10,967 nucleotides of DNA from an uncultured Bacilli bacterium (GCA_934096755.1 CAKOMU010000031.1:1-10967), one strand, 5' to 3'. Positions 1-6,592 are shown, counted from the stretch's first letter. Notes: generated by a model not told the origin, from the sequence alone. Numbers and translations: made by a program.

Positions 1-193
1 TACCAATACATGTATCAACAGCATCTGCATACAAAGATTCAATTCCAAAATGTTTCATATAAACATCTTTAGGAGCCATTCCCTTACGGAATCCATCAAT
101 TTTAACTTCTCTATTTTTCTTTTTAAATGTAGTATCTAGGGCTGATACCCATTCCTTATCTAATTTGATTTCTACTTCAAATACATTTTTCAT
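1..193 (-). CDS. tig: Trigger factor, N-terminal part (cut by window edge)
   Basis: Ribosome-associated peptidyl-prolyl isomerase and chaperone that meets nascent chains at the exit tunnel. Only the first 64 codons are in the window; the rest lies before position 1. Residues 34-41 read GFRKGMAP, the trigger-factor ribosome-docking signature (GFRxGxxP), followed by a typical region ending LYADAVD. The ATG at 191-193 is preceded by a good Shine-Dalgarno (AAAGGAAG, plus-strand 201-208) at 7 bases. The N-terminus is a few residues shorter than in many homologues. It follows greA, but a terminator and its own promoter separate the two, so it is probably an independent unit. Confidence 0.92.
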   Translation of the reverse strand, partial: MKNVFEVEIKLDKEWVSALDTTFKKKNREVKIDGFRKGMAPKDVYMKHFGIESLYADAVDTCIG

Positions 194-222
194 TTATAAA
201 CTTCCTTTCATCTACGTACTCT

Positions 223-251
223 ATTATAATATAAAACCACCTATATTACAA
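223..251 (-). promoter_or_regulatory. Sigma-A type promoter of tig
   Basis: Minus-strand -35 TTGTAA (246-251), a 17-base spacer and a perfect -10 TATAAT (223-228). This puts the transcript start about 20-25 bases upstream of the tig ATG. The -35 box abuts the greA terminator. Confidence 0.7.
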
Positions 252-280
252 CCAAAATAAAACTAACATACGTTAGTTTT
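251..280 (-). terminator. Intrinsic terminator after greA
   Basis: Perfect 9-bp inverted repeat AAAACTAAC / GTTAGTTTT (259-267 and 272-280) with a 4-base loop. On the minus strand it runs into TTTTATTTT. The upstream arm overlaps the greA stop codon. The stem is A+T-rich, so termination strength is uncertain. Confidence 0.65.
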
Positions 281-746
281 AAGCAATATTATTAATTTTA
301 ATTTCGTATCCACCATTTGGACTTTCAACTTTAACAGTATCTCCAACTTTATGTTTTAATAAAGCAACTCCAAGCGGAGACTCGTTACTAATCTTGTTAT
401 CAAATGGATCAGCTTCCATTGAACCTACTATTTTATATTCTTCAACTTCACCATCTTCATCAGTAATGGTAACAACTGAACCTAAATTAACAACATTTTT
501 ATCTTTATTATCAATTATTTCTGCATGTTCTAATTTATATTCTAATTCTTGAATTTTTGCTTCAATAATAGCTTGTTCATTTCTAGCAGCATCATAATCA
601 GCATTTTCCGACAAATCGCCTAAAGCTCTAGCTTCCTTTAAGGCTTTAATAACTTCTGGGCGACGAACATTTTTAAGTTCATTTAGTTCATTTTCAGCTT
701 CTAAAAATCCTTCTGCAGTCATAATAAATTTATTTTCTTTTTTCAT
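279..746 (-). CDS. greA: Transcription elongation factor GreA
   Basis: Rescues backtracked RNA polymerase by stimulating cleavage of the transcript 3' end in the secondary channel. At 155 residues it is normal family size. The N-terminal coiled-coil hairpin covers about 1-78; its tip motif GDLSENADYDAAR (43-55) carries the acidic pair D44/E47, equivalent to E. coli GreA D41/E44, which position Mg2+ in the polymerase active site. The C-terminal FKBP-like domain has the signature SPLGVALLKHKVGD (123-136). The ATG at 744-746 has Shine-Dalgarno AAGGAG (756-761) 9 bases upstream. It is the last gene of the ireB-greA cluster, 41 bases after trhP2, with an additional promoter of its own. Confidence 0.97.
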   Translation of the reverse strand: MKKENKFIMTAEGFLEAENELNELKNVRRPEVIKALKEARALGDLSENADYDAARNEQAIIEAKIQELEYKLEHAEIIDNKDKNVVNLGSVVTITDEDGEVEEYKIVGSMEADPFDNKISNESPLGVALLKHKVGDTVKVESPNGGYEIKINNIA

Positions 747-781
747 GTTATTTTTCTCCTTAATACTTTTTACAGTTCATA

Positions 782-810
782 ATCATACTATAAAAACATT
801 TTTTTGTCAA
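782..810 (-). promoter_or_regulatory. Strong sigma-A type promoter for greA
   Basis: Minus-strand TTGACA (805-810), a 17-base spacer (788-804) and TATGAT (782-787): perfect -35 and 5/6 -10. It overlaps the last codons of the upstream U32 gene and gives a leader of about 30 bases before greA, so greA can be made independently of the operon. Confidence 0.8.
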
Positions 811-1975
811 ACACTTTTAATCGCATCATTTCATTTTCTTTAAGTCGTATAGAAACAGGTAATTTAACGATACTTTTAGGATGTCTGGCTACATCTATTT
901 TTTCTCCTAAATCATTATACATTATATTAATTTCATAATCAAATGGTTCTAAATCAGGACCAAAAAATTGCACTATATCACCCTTTTTAAAATAATTACG
1001 TACCTCAATACTGACTTCTTGCAAATTTTCATCATAACTTTTTACTAATCCTAAAAAATCTTGATTGGATACTTCTGTGCGTCCATTCCAATATTCTTCC
1101 TTTTCTCCCGGTATACTCTTAAAAAATTGTGGTGTTGACTCTCTATTTGCACATCTATTAAGTATATGCAAATAATAATTTTCTAACCCTAAAGTAAGAG
1201 TATTATTTAAAGCTGCATCAATCATTTTACGATAACATAATATAACCGTTGCTACGTAATAAATTGATCTCATTCGTCCTTCAATTTTAAATGAATCAAT
1301 GTTCATCTCAATTTCTTCTTTAATAAAGGGAATCATATTTAAATCTTTTGGCATAATTGTAAAATCTGGACTATTTGGTAAACTAAAAGGCCAACGACAA
1401 ACTTGAGCACATCCACCTCTATTCGAATCTCTCAAAGTCATATAATTAGATAAAATACATTTGCCACTAAACGAAGTACACATCGCACCATGAATAAAAG
1501 TTTCCACTTCTATACCAGTAGCTTTAATTTTTTGTAAATCTTCCTTCATTGCCTCTCTAGCAGGAACTACTCTTTCCACTCCCAGTCTTTGCCAAAAACG
1601 AGCACTTCGACTATTTAAAGTACTAGCTTGAGTGGATAATGATATAGGTAAATCTAAATTTAATTCTTTAATTCTTTTAATTACTAGTATATCACTAGCA
1701 ATAATCCCATCAATTTGGATATCAGCTAAATACTTCAAGTATTCATCTAATCCCTCTAAATTTTCTTCATGAAAGACAATATTTACAGTAACATAAATTT
1801 TTTTACCTAAACTATGTGCATAATTAGTTGCTTCCTTTAACTCAGGTAAACTAAAATTTTTAGCATTGGCCCGTAAACTAAAATTTTGTCCTCCACAGTA
1901 AATAGCATCTGCTCCATACATATATGCAATCTTCATTCTTTCTAAATCTCCAGCTGGAGCTAACAATTCAGGCAT
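788..1975 (-). CDS. trhP2: U32-family tRNA hydroxylation protein, TrhP2-like
   Basis: Peptidase-U32-family protein. B. subtilis TrhP2 (YrrO) acts with TrhP1 in prephenate-dependent conversion of tRNA wobble uridine to 5-hydroxyuridine; the older protease annotation is not a good guide here. The 395 residues begin PELLAPAGD and have the family core ETFIHGAMCTSFSGKC (158-173). Cysteines at about 166, 173, 189 and 193 match the spacing of the four iron-sulfur ligands seen in U32 relatives such as UbiU/UbiV. KIEGRMRSIYYV (230-241) is another family hallmark, and a C-terminal domain follows. The ATG overlaps the end of the previous U32-like gene by 8 bases and has a good ribosome site (GGGTGAT, 4 bases upstream), implying translational coupling. 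It lies downstream of trmR, whose product methylates the hydroxyuridine. Function is by orthology and gene order. Confidence 0.88.
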   Translation of the reverse strand: MPELLAPAGDLERMKIAYMYGADAIYCGGQNFSLRANAKNFSLPELKEATNYAHSLGKKIYVTVNIVFHEENLEGLDEYLKYLADIQIDGIIASDILVIKRIKELNLDLPISLSTQASTLNSRSARFWQRLGVERVVPAREAMKEDLQKIKATGIEVETFIHGAMCTSFSGKCILSNYMTLRDSNRGGCAQVCRWPFSLPNSPDFTIMPKDLNMIPFIKEEIEMNIDSFKIEGRMRSIYYVATVILCYRKMIDAALNNTLTLGLENYYLHILNRCANRESTPQFFKSIPGEKEEYWNGRTEVSNQDFLGLVKSYDENLQEVSIEVRNYFKKGDIVQFFGPDLEPFDYEINIMYNDLGEKIDVARHPKSIVKLPVSIRLKENEMMRLKVFDKKMFL

Positions 1976-2729
1976 CTAAATCACCCACTTTATATACACA
2001 TTTTTGTTCTAAAAAGATTTTATCAGTTGTAATACCGTTAATATCTTCATGATCTACTAAATTTAATATTTCTGTTTTTTTCAATAAAATGGGGTCATAC
2101 CAATAATATAAAATGTTTTCTAAATTTAATAATTCTAAAGCATTATAATATGGATATGCATAAAATTTAGTGCCAAGTTCATCTTCTACTACAATAAAAT
2201 GTTTGTCTAGAATATTTGGTTGAATGATATTTTCTTTCAATAAACCATAATGTGTTTGGTAATTACTGACTAATTTTCGGCGTGAATACATCAATGTTTT
2301 TAAGCCAAAGACATTAATAATCATTTTTTTCTTACATAAAGGAACAATTTTCATAATTTCTTCTTTCGTTAAATCATTGGATACAACCACACTATCGACA
2401 TAATCTAAGTAATAATTAATTGATTCATGATTACAAGCTAAATGATCTAACAATAAAATTTTTTCTATTTTTAAATCTTGAATAATTTCTAATATTCCTA
2501 AATCATCAAAAACAATTCCTTGAAACTTACCATCATGTAGTATTTTTGTTAAATTATCAATATCTGTATCTGTCAACAATCTATTTATTAGTACAAAATC
2601 ATCGATTTCTTGAATATCAAAATAATCTAAATAACCCACTGAATATGATTTAAGAGGATATAGAAGTCTTACTTTACCTTGTAAACTTTCTATAACCTCT
2701 CTATCCGTCACCGTAACTATTTTATTCAC
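1968..2729 (-). CDS. trhP1: Divergent U32-family protein, TrhP1-like
   Basis: It occupies the yrrN (trhP1) position between trmR and trhP2 of the B. subtilis order, so it is most likely the TrhP1 partner for 5-hydroxyuridine synthesis at tRNA position 34. Sequence support is weak. At about 253-257 residues it is shorter than its neighbour, lacks an obvious LAPAGD start, and has no cysteine signature. The recognisable part is a U32-like segment near the middle (INVFGLKTLMYSRRKLVSNY). Two starts are possible: GTG at 2739-2741 (257 residues) or GTG at 2727-2729 (253 residues, beginning MNKIVTVTD). I chose the latter because it keeps the overlap with trmR to 8 bases; neither has a strong Shine-Dalgarno. 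TGA stop inside the start region of trhP2. Confidence 0.7.
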   Translation of the reverse strand: MNKIVTVTDREVIESLQGKVRLLYPLKSYSVGYLDYFDIQEIDDFVLINRLLTDTDIDNLTKILHDGKFQGIVFDDLGILEIIQDLKIEKILLLDHLACNHESINYYLDYVDSVVVSNDLTKEEIMKIVPLCKKKMIINVFGLKTLMYSRRKLVSNYQTHYGLLKENIIQPNILDKHFIVVEDELGTKFYAYPYYNALELLNLENILYYWYDPILLKKTEILNLVDHEDINGITTDKIFLEQKCVYKVGDLDA

Positions 2730-3315
2730 TTTTAAGCACACTTACAGAAAGTCCATCACCAATGTCCTTAAAGGTTGTTTCAAATTCTGTATTATCCTTT
2801 AAAAATTGTATATATCCTTCAATCTTTTGTACTAAACTTTTTAAATTGCCTTTATCTAACTGGCTAGATGTTCCAACATATCCATGAAATTTAATGTTAT
2901 CTGTAATAATTACACCATTAGGATTCAAAAAATGTTTATACTTTTCAAAAAACTTAGTATATTGACCTTTAGCAGCATCGATAAAAATCATATCATAACG
3001 TAAATCTTCCGACAAATTCAATTCTAAAGCATCTTGATATACAACATTAATTTTCTTTTCCATGCCACATTTTTTGACATTTTTTAAACACTCCATATAC
3101 CTGGCTTCATCTCTTTCAATTGTAGTTACACTAACATCAGGACTACTAGAAGCCATCAAAATTGCAGAATAACCAATAGCACTACCAATTTCTAAAATAT
3201 TTTTTATCTTATGTTCTTTGATATATTTCATAATAAACACAATGGATTGCTTTTCAATAATCGGCACATTATTTTCATTAGCATATTTTTCCATTTCTAA
3301 AATTTGTTCTTTCAT
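2722..3315 (-). CDS. trmR: tRNA 5-hydroxyuridine methyltransferase TrmR (O-methyltransferase family 3)
   Basis: SAM-dependent methyltransferase expected to convert 5-hydroxyuridine-34 to 5-methoxyuridine in tRNAs, as B. subtilis TrmR (YrrM) does. The 197-residue length fits a single Rossmann domain. Visible motifs are motif I EIGSAIGYS (42-50), acidic ribose-binding E67 in IERD, and the metal-binding cluster FIDAAKGQY (111-119, D113) and TDN (138-140), all typical of the divalent-metal-dependent O-methyltransferase 3 fold. The ATG at 3313-3315 is preceded by AGGTGA. It begins 14 bases after the end of mltG and sits directly before the two U32 genes that make its substrate, so the modification pathway is encoded contiguously. 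Substrate assignment rests on orthology and context; the fold alone would allow small-molecule methylation. Confidence 0.87.
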   Translation of the reverse strand: MKEQILEMEKYANENNVPIIEKQSIVFIMKYIKEHKIKNILEIGSAIGYSAILMASSSPDVSVTTIERDEARYMECLKNVKKCGMEKKINVVYQDALELNLSEDLRYDMIFIDAAKGQYTKFFEKYKHFLNPNGVIITDNIKFHGYVGTSSQLDKGNLKSLVQKIEGYIQFLKDNTEFETTFKDIGDGLSVSVLKSE

Positions 3316-3328
3316 TTAATAAATTCAC

Positions 3329-4390
3329 CTATCCATATATTTTTTTAAAATTTTCAAATTCACTAGCATCATCTGTAAAATAAACATTTCCTGTATTAAT
3401 ATCTGCAAAAAAGTAAATATAATTAGTTTTAGCGGGATTAAGTACAGCTTCAATGCTTTCTTTACTAGGATTACAAATTGGCCCCACAGGAAGACCTAAA
3501 AATGATGTCACCCGAGTGTTATAGGGATTATTATCATTAAGATCAGCTTTCGTTATTACTTCTGTCATATCTTTTTGTACTCCATAATAACTAGTAACAT
3601 CCATACCTAAGCTCATATTTTTTGCAATTCTTGTAAATATTACTTGAGCAACTTTTGTTCTATCTTCATAATTTAAAGCTTCCTTTTCTACAATAGATGC
3701 CATCGTCAACAGTTCATGAACACTTAAATTACTTACTTCTATTTGGTCTTTATATTGACTCAAAATTTTATCAGTCGTGTCAAGCATTTTTCTTATTACA
3801 GAATTTAAATCAGTATCCAAATAAAATTCATACGTATTAGGATACAAATAACCTTCTAAGGCATAATAAATATTATCATTTAGAACCTCATTCGTCAAGA
3901 ACCAATAATCATTAATTAATGTTTTCAAATAGTTTTTATCATTAATCATCCTCATAATTTCTTCTTTTTCTAAAGAAGTATTATCAGCAATTAGTTCTAA
4001 GTATTGTTTTAATGTTTGACCTTCTTTAAATGTTATTGCCACACTATCTTTTTTTACTTGAATAACATTTCCTTTTACTAAACTATCTACAATTTCTAGG
4101 ACGCTCATATTACGTTTCAATTCATAGCTACCTGCTAAAATATTCTTCTTACCACTTAAAAATATATAACCTAAAGTTGCATATTTACTTCTTATTAATC
4201 GAGCATTTTTTAAATTTTCCGCAATTTGTTCCTTGCTATCGCCTTTGCTAATGACTAACACGACTGTTTCATCATCTTTACTGATAGGGCTTAACAAATA
4301 AACTGTAGTAAGACTTATAAGGACAATAAATCCTATAATCACGCCAATTACAATCCCAATTATTTTTTTCATTTTTTTATTTTTTGCCAT
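3329..4390 (-). CDS. mltG: Endolytic transglycosylase MltG (YceG family)
   Basis: Membrane-anchored endolytic murein transglycosylase that cuts nascent glycan strands and so sets peptidoglycan chain length. After a short Lys-rich cytoplasmic tail there is one membrane helix (about residues 10-33 from this start), a LysM-like segment (about 47-75) and the YceG catalytic domain. MASIVEKEA contains the catalytic glutamate, equivalent to E. coli E218, and LPVGPICNPS is the conserved C-terminal loop. I start at ATG 4388-4390, which has GGGTAGTGAT at the same 4-base spacing as several genes here. A GTG three codons earlier (4397-4399) overlaps the DUF1292 stop and lacks a ribosome site. About 353 residues, normal for Bacillota. 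Confidence 0.93.
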   Translation of the reverse strand: MAKNKKMKKIIGIVIGVIIGFIVLISLTTVYLLSPISKDDETVVLVISKGDSKEQIAENLKNARLIRSKYATLGYIFLSGKKNILAGSYELKRNMSVLEIVDSLVKGNVIQVKKDSVAITFKEGQTLKQYLELIADNTSLEKEEIMRMINDKNYLKTLINDYWFLTNEVLNDNIYYALEGYLYPNTYEFYLDTDLNSVIRKMLDTTDKILSQYKDQIEVSNLSVHELLTMASIVEKEALNYEDRTKVAQVIFTRIAKNMSLGMDVTSYYGVQKDMTEVITKADLNDNNPYNTRVTSFLGLPVGPICNPSKESIEAVLNPAKTNYIYFFADINTGNVYFTDDASEFENFKKIYG

Positions 4391-4394
4391 ATCT

Positions 4395-4404
4395 ATCACT
4401 ACCC
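4395..4404 (-). promoter_or_regulatory. Ribosome binding site that decides the mltG start
   Basis: Minus-strand GGGTAGTGAT. Its GTGAT part matches the 16S anti-Shine-Dalgarno and lies 4 bases before ATG 4390. The same GxTGAT-plus-4 arrangement precedes trhP2 and the surface-protein gene. The alternative GTG at 4399 lies inside this site. Confidence 0.55.
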
Positions 4405-4662
4405 ATTTCTATTTACCATATTTTGTACTTGCATCAAAATGCCATCTAGTCTTTCTAATATTTGATCATCTAAAACTGGAGAAATAGTTTGTTTCCCACT
4501 TTTAAAATTATAACAAGAAACATAACAAATAATATCCCCTACTTCATTTTTAGTATCATTAGTATATATTATATATTCTTCTTCATCAGTACTTACTTTT
4601 AACAGTAATTTATAATTTTCTTTCCCCTCATTATCATTATCAATAATCAATTTATTTTTCAT
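4399..4662 (-). CDS. yrzB: DUF1292 family protein (YrzB-like, UPF0473)
   Basis: A small acidic cytoplasmic protein of 87 residues, conserved between ruvX and mltG across Bacillota. No biochemical function is known to me. An Asp/Glu-rich N-terminus (NDNEGKENYKLL) leads into the family's beta-rich core, in which the pattern LLKVSTDEEEYIIYTND is typical. The ATG (4660-4662) has AAGGAAAG 6 bases upstream. It overlaps the end of ruvX by 11 bases and abuts mltG, so it is translationally coupled on both sides. Identification relies on position, size and charge pattern more than on a sharp motif. Confidence 0.82.
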   Translation of the reverse strand: MKNKLIIDNDNEGKENYKLLLKVSTDEEEYIIYTNDTKNEVGDIICYVSCYNFKSGKQTISPVLDDQILERLDGILMQVQNMVNRNG

Positions 4663-5074
4663 GTTCTTTCCTTTTTAAAAAACTTTCTAATATTAACACA
4701 GCTGATAAAATATCTGTTTTATTTTTGGTATTTATTTTTTTCATACCATTATTTTTCATAATATTAATAGCTTCCACTGTCGTTAATCGTTCATCTTCTA
4801 AATAGACCGTAATATTTTTTTCTTCCAACATTTTTTTGAAATTTTCACTTCTTTGGGCAGCAAATCCTAAACTATTATCCATATTTTTAGGCAATCCTAA
4901 AACTACACTTCGAATATTTTCTTCTTCTATGATTTGCATGAGTTGATTTAACGCCATTTGATAATCTTCTCTAGGAAATTTAATCAAAGTTTTAGGACTA
5001 ACTAATAATCCTGTTTTATCGCTAATTGCAACACCTAAAGATGTCGTCCCTAAATCTAATCCTAAATAGCGCAT
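4652..5074 (-). CDS. ruvX: RuvX/YqgF RNase H-fold nuclease
   Basis: Member of the YqgF/RuvX family, proposed as a Holliday-junction resolvase and implicated in pre-16S rRNA 5' processing; cytoplasmic. At 140 residues it is full length. The RNase H-fold acidic residues are all present: D7 in LGLDLGTTSLGVA (4-16), the acidic E93/D94 of YLEDERLTT (91-99), and D121 in DILSAVLILESFL (121-133). VVLGLPKNMD (57-66) is the other family block. The ATG begins one base after the ireB stop; its Shine-Dalgarno (AGGA) lies in ireB's last codons, indicating coupled translation. Confidence 0.94.
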   Translation of the reverse strand: MRYLGLDLGTTSLGVAISDKTGLLVSPKTLIKFPREDYQMALNQLMQIIEEENIRSVVLGLPKNMDNSLGFAAQRSENFKKMLEEKNITVYLEDERLTTVEAINIMKNNGMKKINTKNKTDILSAVLILESFLKRKEHEK

Positions 5075-5075
5075 T

Positions 5076-5321
5076 TTAACGTCCTAAATAAGCATTAATG
5101 ATGGCCATAAGTATTTCATTACGATCAAATTTGCATAATTTTTTTCGAGCATTATTAAACGTTGTTATATATTTACTATCTCCCGTTGTAAGAAAACCAA
5201 CAATTTGATTTGTAGCGTTATAACCTTTAAATTCTAAAGCTTCGATCACTTCATTTAAATTCATTAAAATTAATTCTTGGCGCAAATTTTTAACATCAAA
5301 AACTGTTGTATTATAATTCAT
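5076..5321 (-). CDS. ireB: IreB family regulatory phosphoprotein (UPF0297, YrzL-like)
   Basis: Small dimeric protein; in Enterococcus faecalis IreB is a substrate of the PASTA kinase IreK and tunes cephalosporin resistance and cell-wall stress. With the start at 5319-5321 it has 81 residues. The family core KGYNATNQIVGFLTTGDSKY (32-51) is clear. The N-terminus NYNTTVFDV aligns with the DETVRFDF region of IreB, placing Thr5/Thr6 where the phosphorylated threonines lie. An upstream TTG (5364-5366) would add 15 residues, but that TTG is part of a -35 box and has no ribosome site. The chosen ATG has GGGTGGAT close upstream. First gene of the cluster. Confidence 0.9.
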   Translation of the reverse strand: MNYNTTVFDVKNLRQELILMNLNEVIEALEFKGYNATNQIVGFLTTGDSKYITTFNNARKKLCKFDRNEILMAIINAYLGR

Positions 5322-5324
5322 ATT

Positions 5325-5332
5325 ATCCACCC
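5325..5332 (-). promoter_or_regulatory. Ribosome binding site that decides the ireB start
   Basis: Minus-strand GGGTGGAT, 3 bases before ATG 5321. No comparable site precedes the TTG at 5366 or the ATG at codon 10 of the longer frame. Confidence 0.55.
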
Positions 5333-5337
5333 AACTC

Positions 5338-5366
5338 ATTTTATCAAAAATACTATTTAATTGCAA
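5338..5366 (-). promoter_or_regulatory. Promoter of the ireB-ruvX-mltG-trmR-trhP-greA cluster
   Basis: Minus-strand -35 TTGCAA (5361-5366), a 17-base spacer and -10 TAAAAT (5338-5343), with TGA immediately before the -10 (extended type). The transcript would start near 5331, giving a very short leader that begins at the Shine-Dalgarno. Confidence 0.65.
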
Positions 5367-5370
5367 CCTA

Positions 5371-5403
5371 ACAAAAAGAGATAGAAACCGAAATTTCTAT
5401 CTC
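5371..5403 (-). terminator. Intrinsic terminator upstream of the ireB promoter
   Basis: Perfect 10-bp stem GAGATAGAAA / TTTCTATCTC (5378-5387, 5394-5403) with a 6-base loop. On the minus strand it is followed by TTTTTGTT. It lies just before the ireB -35 box, so it insulates the housekeeping operon from transcription arriving through the decayed region. Confidence 0.85.
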
Positions 5404-5640
5404 GCAAGGAGTTTTAGTCTACATATCTTTTATTTATTTTTATTTAAAAGAAAACTTTTAATACTTAATATTGTAGGAACTATAAGACTATAATATATAC
5501 ATATTATAGAAAGGTTTGTAAAAGAGTTAATGATCAATAAACTAAAGAATCATGTCTCCTAAAACTGCCCAATAACAATGTACTAAATCAATGTGAATAT
5601 TATGTGATGCCTTTGTGAAAGTGTCGCAATATGTCGAATT
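5404..5640. other. Intergenic stretch, nothing recognised
   Basis: No convincing gene on either strand. In frame after the natural TspO stop there are 32 open codons (5640 down to TAG at 5542) whose translation I do not recognise and regard as chance. An A+T-rich inverted repeat is listed separately. The upstream neighbour of ireB in B. subtilis (alaS) is not here. Confidence 0.5.
5488..5509. repeat. A+T-rich perfect inverted repeat
   Basis: CTATAATAT / ATATTATAG, 9 bp with a 4-base loop. There is no U-tract on either side and no gene next to it. It could be an operator remnant or a chance palindrome in A+T-rich DNA. Confidence 0.35.
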
Positions 5641-6090
5641 TCAATTTAAAATCACAATAGCTAGATTTAAAATACCTGCAAACACTAACCAAATTAGATA
5701 AGGAATTTGTAAAAAAGCTGCAACATTAGAAATATTTTTAAATTTCATAATCATTTTAAATACGACTATAATTAAAAGAATTAACCAAAGAAATGCTAAT
5801 AAATAAAGTCGCATTGAAAAGATAATAAAGCTTCAAAGCAAATTTATTCCCAATTGAACATTATACAGTTTGATGGCATCTAGATTATCATCGATTAAAT
5901 ATCTAGAAATTCCCATAAGAATATATAAAACAGTCCATACTATAGGAAAAACTATTTTCGGTGGTAAAAATTTGGGCTGAACAATATCACCAAAACCTGC
6001 AAAGCTACCACTTAAAAAGCCTACTAAAGCTCCTAATAATAAAGGAACACAAATATAGATTATTAACTTTTTATAATTTATTTTCTTCAT
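5641..6090 (-). pseudogene. tspO: TspO/MBR family membrane protein, interrupted by an in-frame TGA
   Basis: Tryptophan-rich sensory protein/translocator protein family: a five-helix membrane protein that binds porphyrins and other hydrophobic ligands. From ATG 6088-6090 the frame encodes LLLGALVGFLSG, then FLPPKIVFPIVWTVLYILMGIS (helix 2), and reaches QLGINLL followed by TGA (5833-5835). Beyond it the same frame continues for 63 codons with a normal TspO end: SFIIFSMRLYLLAF, IPYLIWLVFAG and LNLAIVILN, stopping at 5641-5643. The TGA sits where the family has a conserved Trp (NxxWSxxFF), so one TGG-to-TGA change explains it. The other three Trp codons in the frame are TGG. No other lesion is seen, so the loss looks recent; a sequencing error is the main alternative. 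The Shine-Dalgarno is weak. Confidence 0.85.
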
Positions 6091-6162
6091 ACTAATTAAT
6101 ATGTCCAACAAAGCTAAAATATTTCTTTAAATTAATTAAAAACTGAAATATCACTATAATCA

Positions 6163-6385
6163 TTATAAATTTTTTGAATCTTTGATTAAATTTAATTGTT
6201 TTATTTTTATATGCCCATAATTTTCATTAATATCTAAATCTTCATTCATTTTCTTAATATTAATATCTCCATAAGCACTATCAATTATAATATTATCAAC
6301 TTCATTAATTTCAACATCTCCACTTTTCAATATATATATTACCATAGTTGCAAACTACCAACTTTTCATGGAAATTTGTCAACTA
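6163..6385 (-). pseudogene. DUF4097-like (putative adhesin) remnant, frameshifted
   Basis: The open part (ATG 6343-6345 to the stop at 6163) encodes 60 residues with short repeating strands: SGDVEI, SAYGDINI and NENYGHIKI. This is the pattern of DUF4097/LiaG-like right-handed beta-helix proteins. Just upstream, in another frame, HEKLVVCNYGNIYIEK continues the same repeat style and runs into the open part across an (AT)n run near 6328-6340, so a small indel there has broken the frame. The normal N-terminus and C-terminus of such proteins (over 200 residues) are missing. Function is unknown to me; relatives are often associated with envelope-stress loci. Confidence 0.55.
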
Positions 6386-6425
6386 ACATTAACATTTTCA
6401 AATTAGTTCCTTCATTTTGTTTTAA

Positions 6426-6455
6426 GCAAACAAAAACTAACTATTTCTAGTTAGT
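6426..6455 (-). terminator. Intrinsic terminator of the tRNA operon
   Basis: Stem ACTAACTA / TAGTTAGT (6436-6443, 6448-6455) with a GAAA tetraloop on the minus strand, followed by TTTTTGTTT. Confidence 0.85.
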
Positions 6456-6466
6456 GTCTATTACTT

Positions 6467-6489
6467 AAACTTAGAACAATTCTAAGTTT
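6467..6489 (-). repeat. Perfect hairpin between tRNA-Leu and its terminator
   Basis: AAACTTAGAA / TTCTAAGTTT, 10 bp with a 3-base loop, 11 bases after the encoded CCA of tRNA-Leu. There is no U-tract on the minus strand, so it is not a normal terminator. It may be a 3'-processing structure or a decayed terminator. Confidence 0.6.
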
Positions 6490-6499
6490 CCTATCCACT

Positions 6500-6584
6500 T
6501 GGTGCACGCGAAGGGACTTGAACCCCCACGGATATATCCACTAGATCCTAAGTCTAGCGCGTCTGCCAGTTCCGCCACGCGTGC
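6500..6584 (-). tRNA. tRNA-Leu, anticodon UAG
   Basis: An 85-base class II tRNA. Acceptor stem GCACGCG / CGCGTGC, discriminator A, encoded CCA (6500-6502). Anticodon stem CTAGA/TCTAG with loop CTTAGGA, anticodon TAG (plus-strand 6548-6550). There is a variable arm, and the T-arm contains GTTCAAGTC. It reads CTN leucine codons. Co-transcribed after tRNA-Ile, 8 bases apart. Confidence 0.96.
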
Positions 6585-6592
6585 AATTAATA

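Noticed and set aside
788..1975. Protease/collagenase role for the U32 protein
   Set aside because: U32 was named from early peptidase reports, but the yrrO position next to trmR and the four-cysteine pattern fit the tRNA hydroxylation branch better.
5371..5403. T-box or other riboswitch before ireB, because of the hairpin
   Set aside because: No T-box sequence or antiterminator partner is visible, and the ireB promoter lies downstream of the hairpin. It is better explained as a terminator of upstream transcription.
5542..5640. In-frame extension beyond the natural TspO stop (32 open codons)
   Set aside because: TspO proteins normally end right at this stop, and the extra translation matches nothing I know. 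An open run of this length is expected by chance.
5833..5835. Use of TGA as tryptophan (Mycoplasma-type code), suggested by TspO
   Set aside because: Every Trp in the intact genes, and the other three in the TspO frame itself, is TGG. TGA ends the TrhP1-like and PfkB genes exactly at overlaps with the next start codon.
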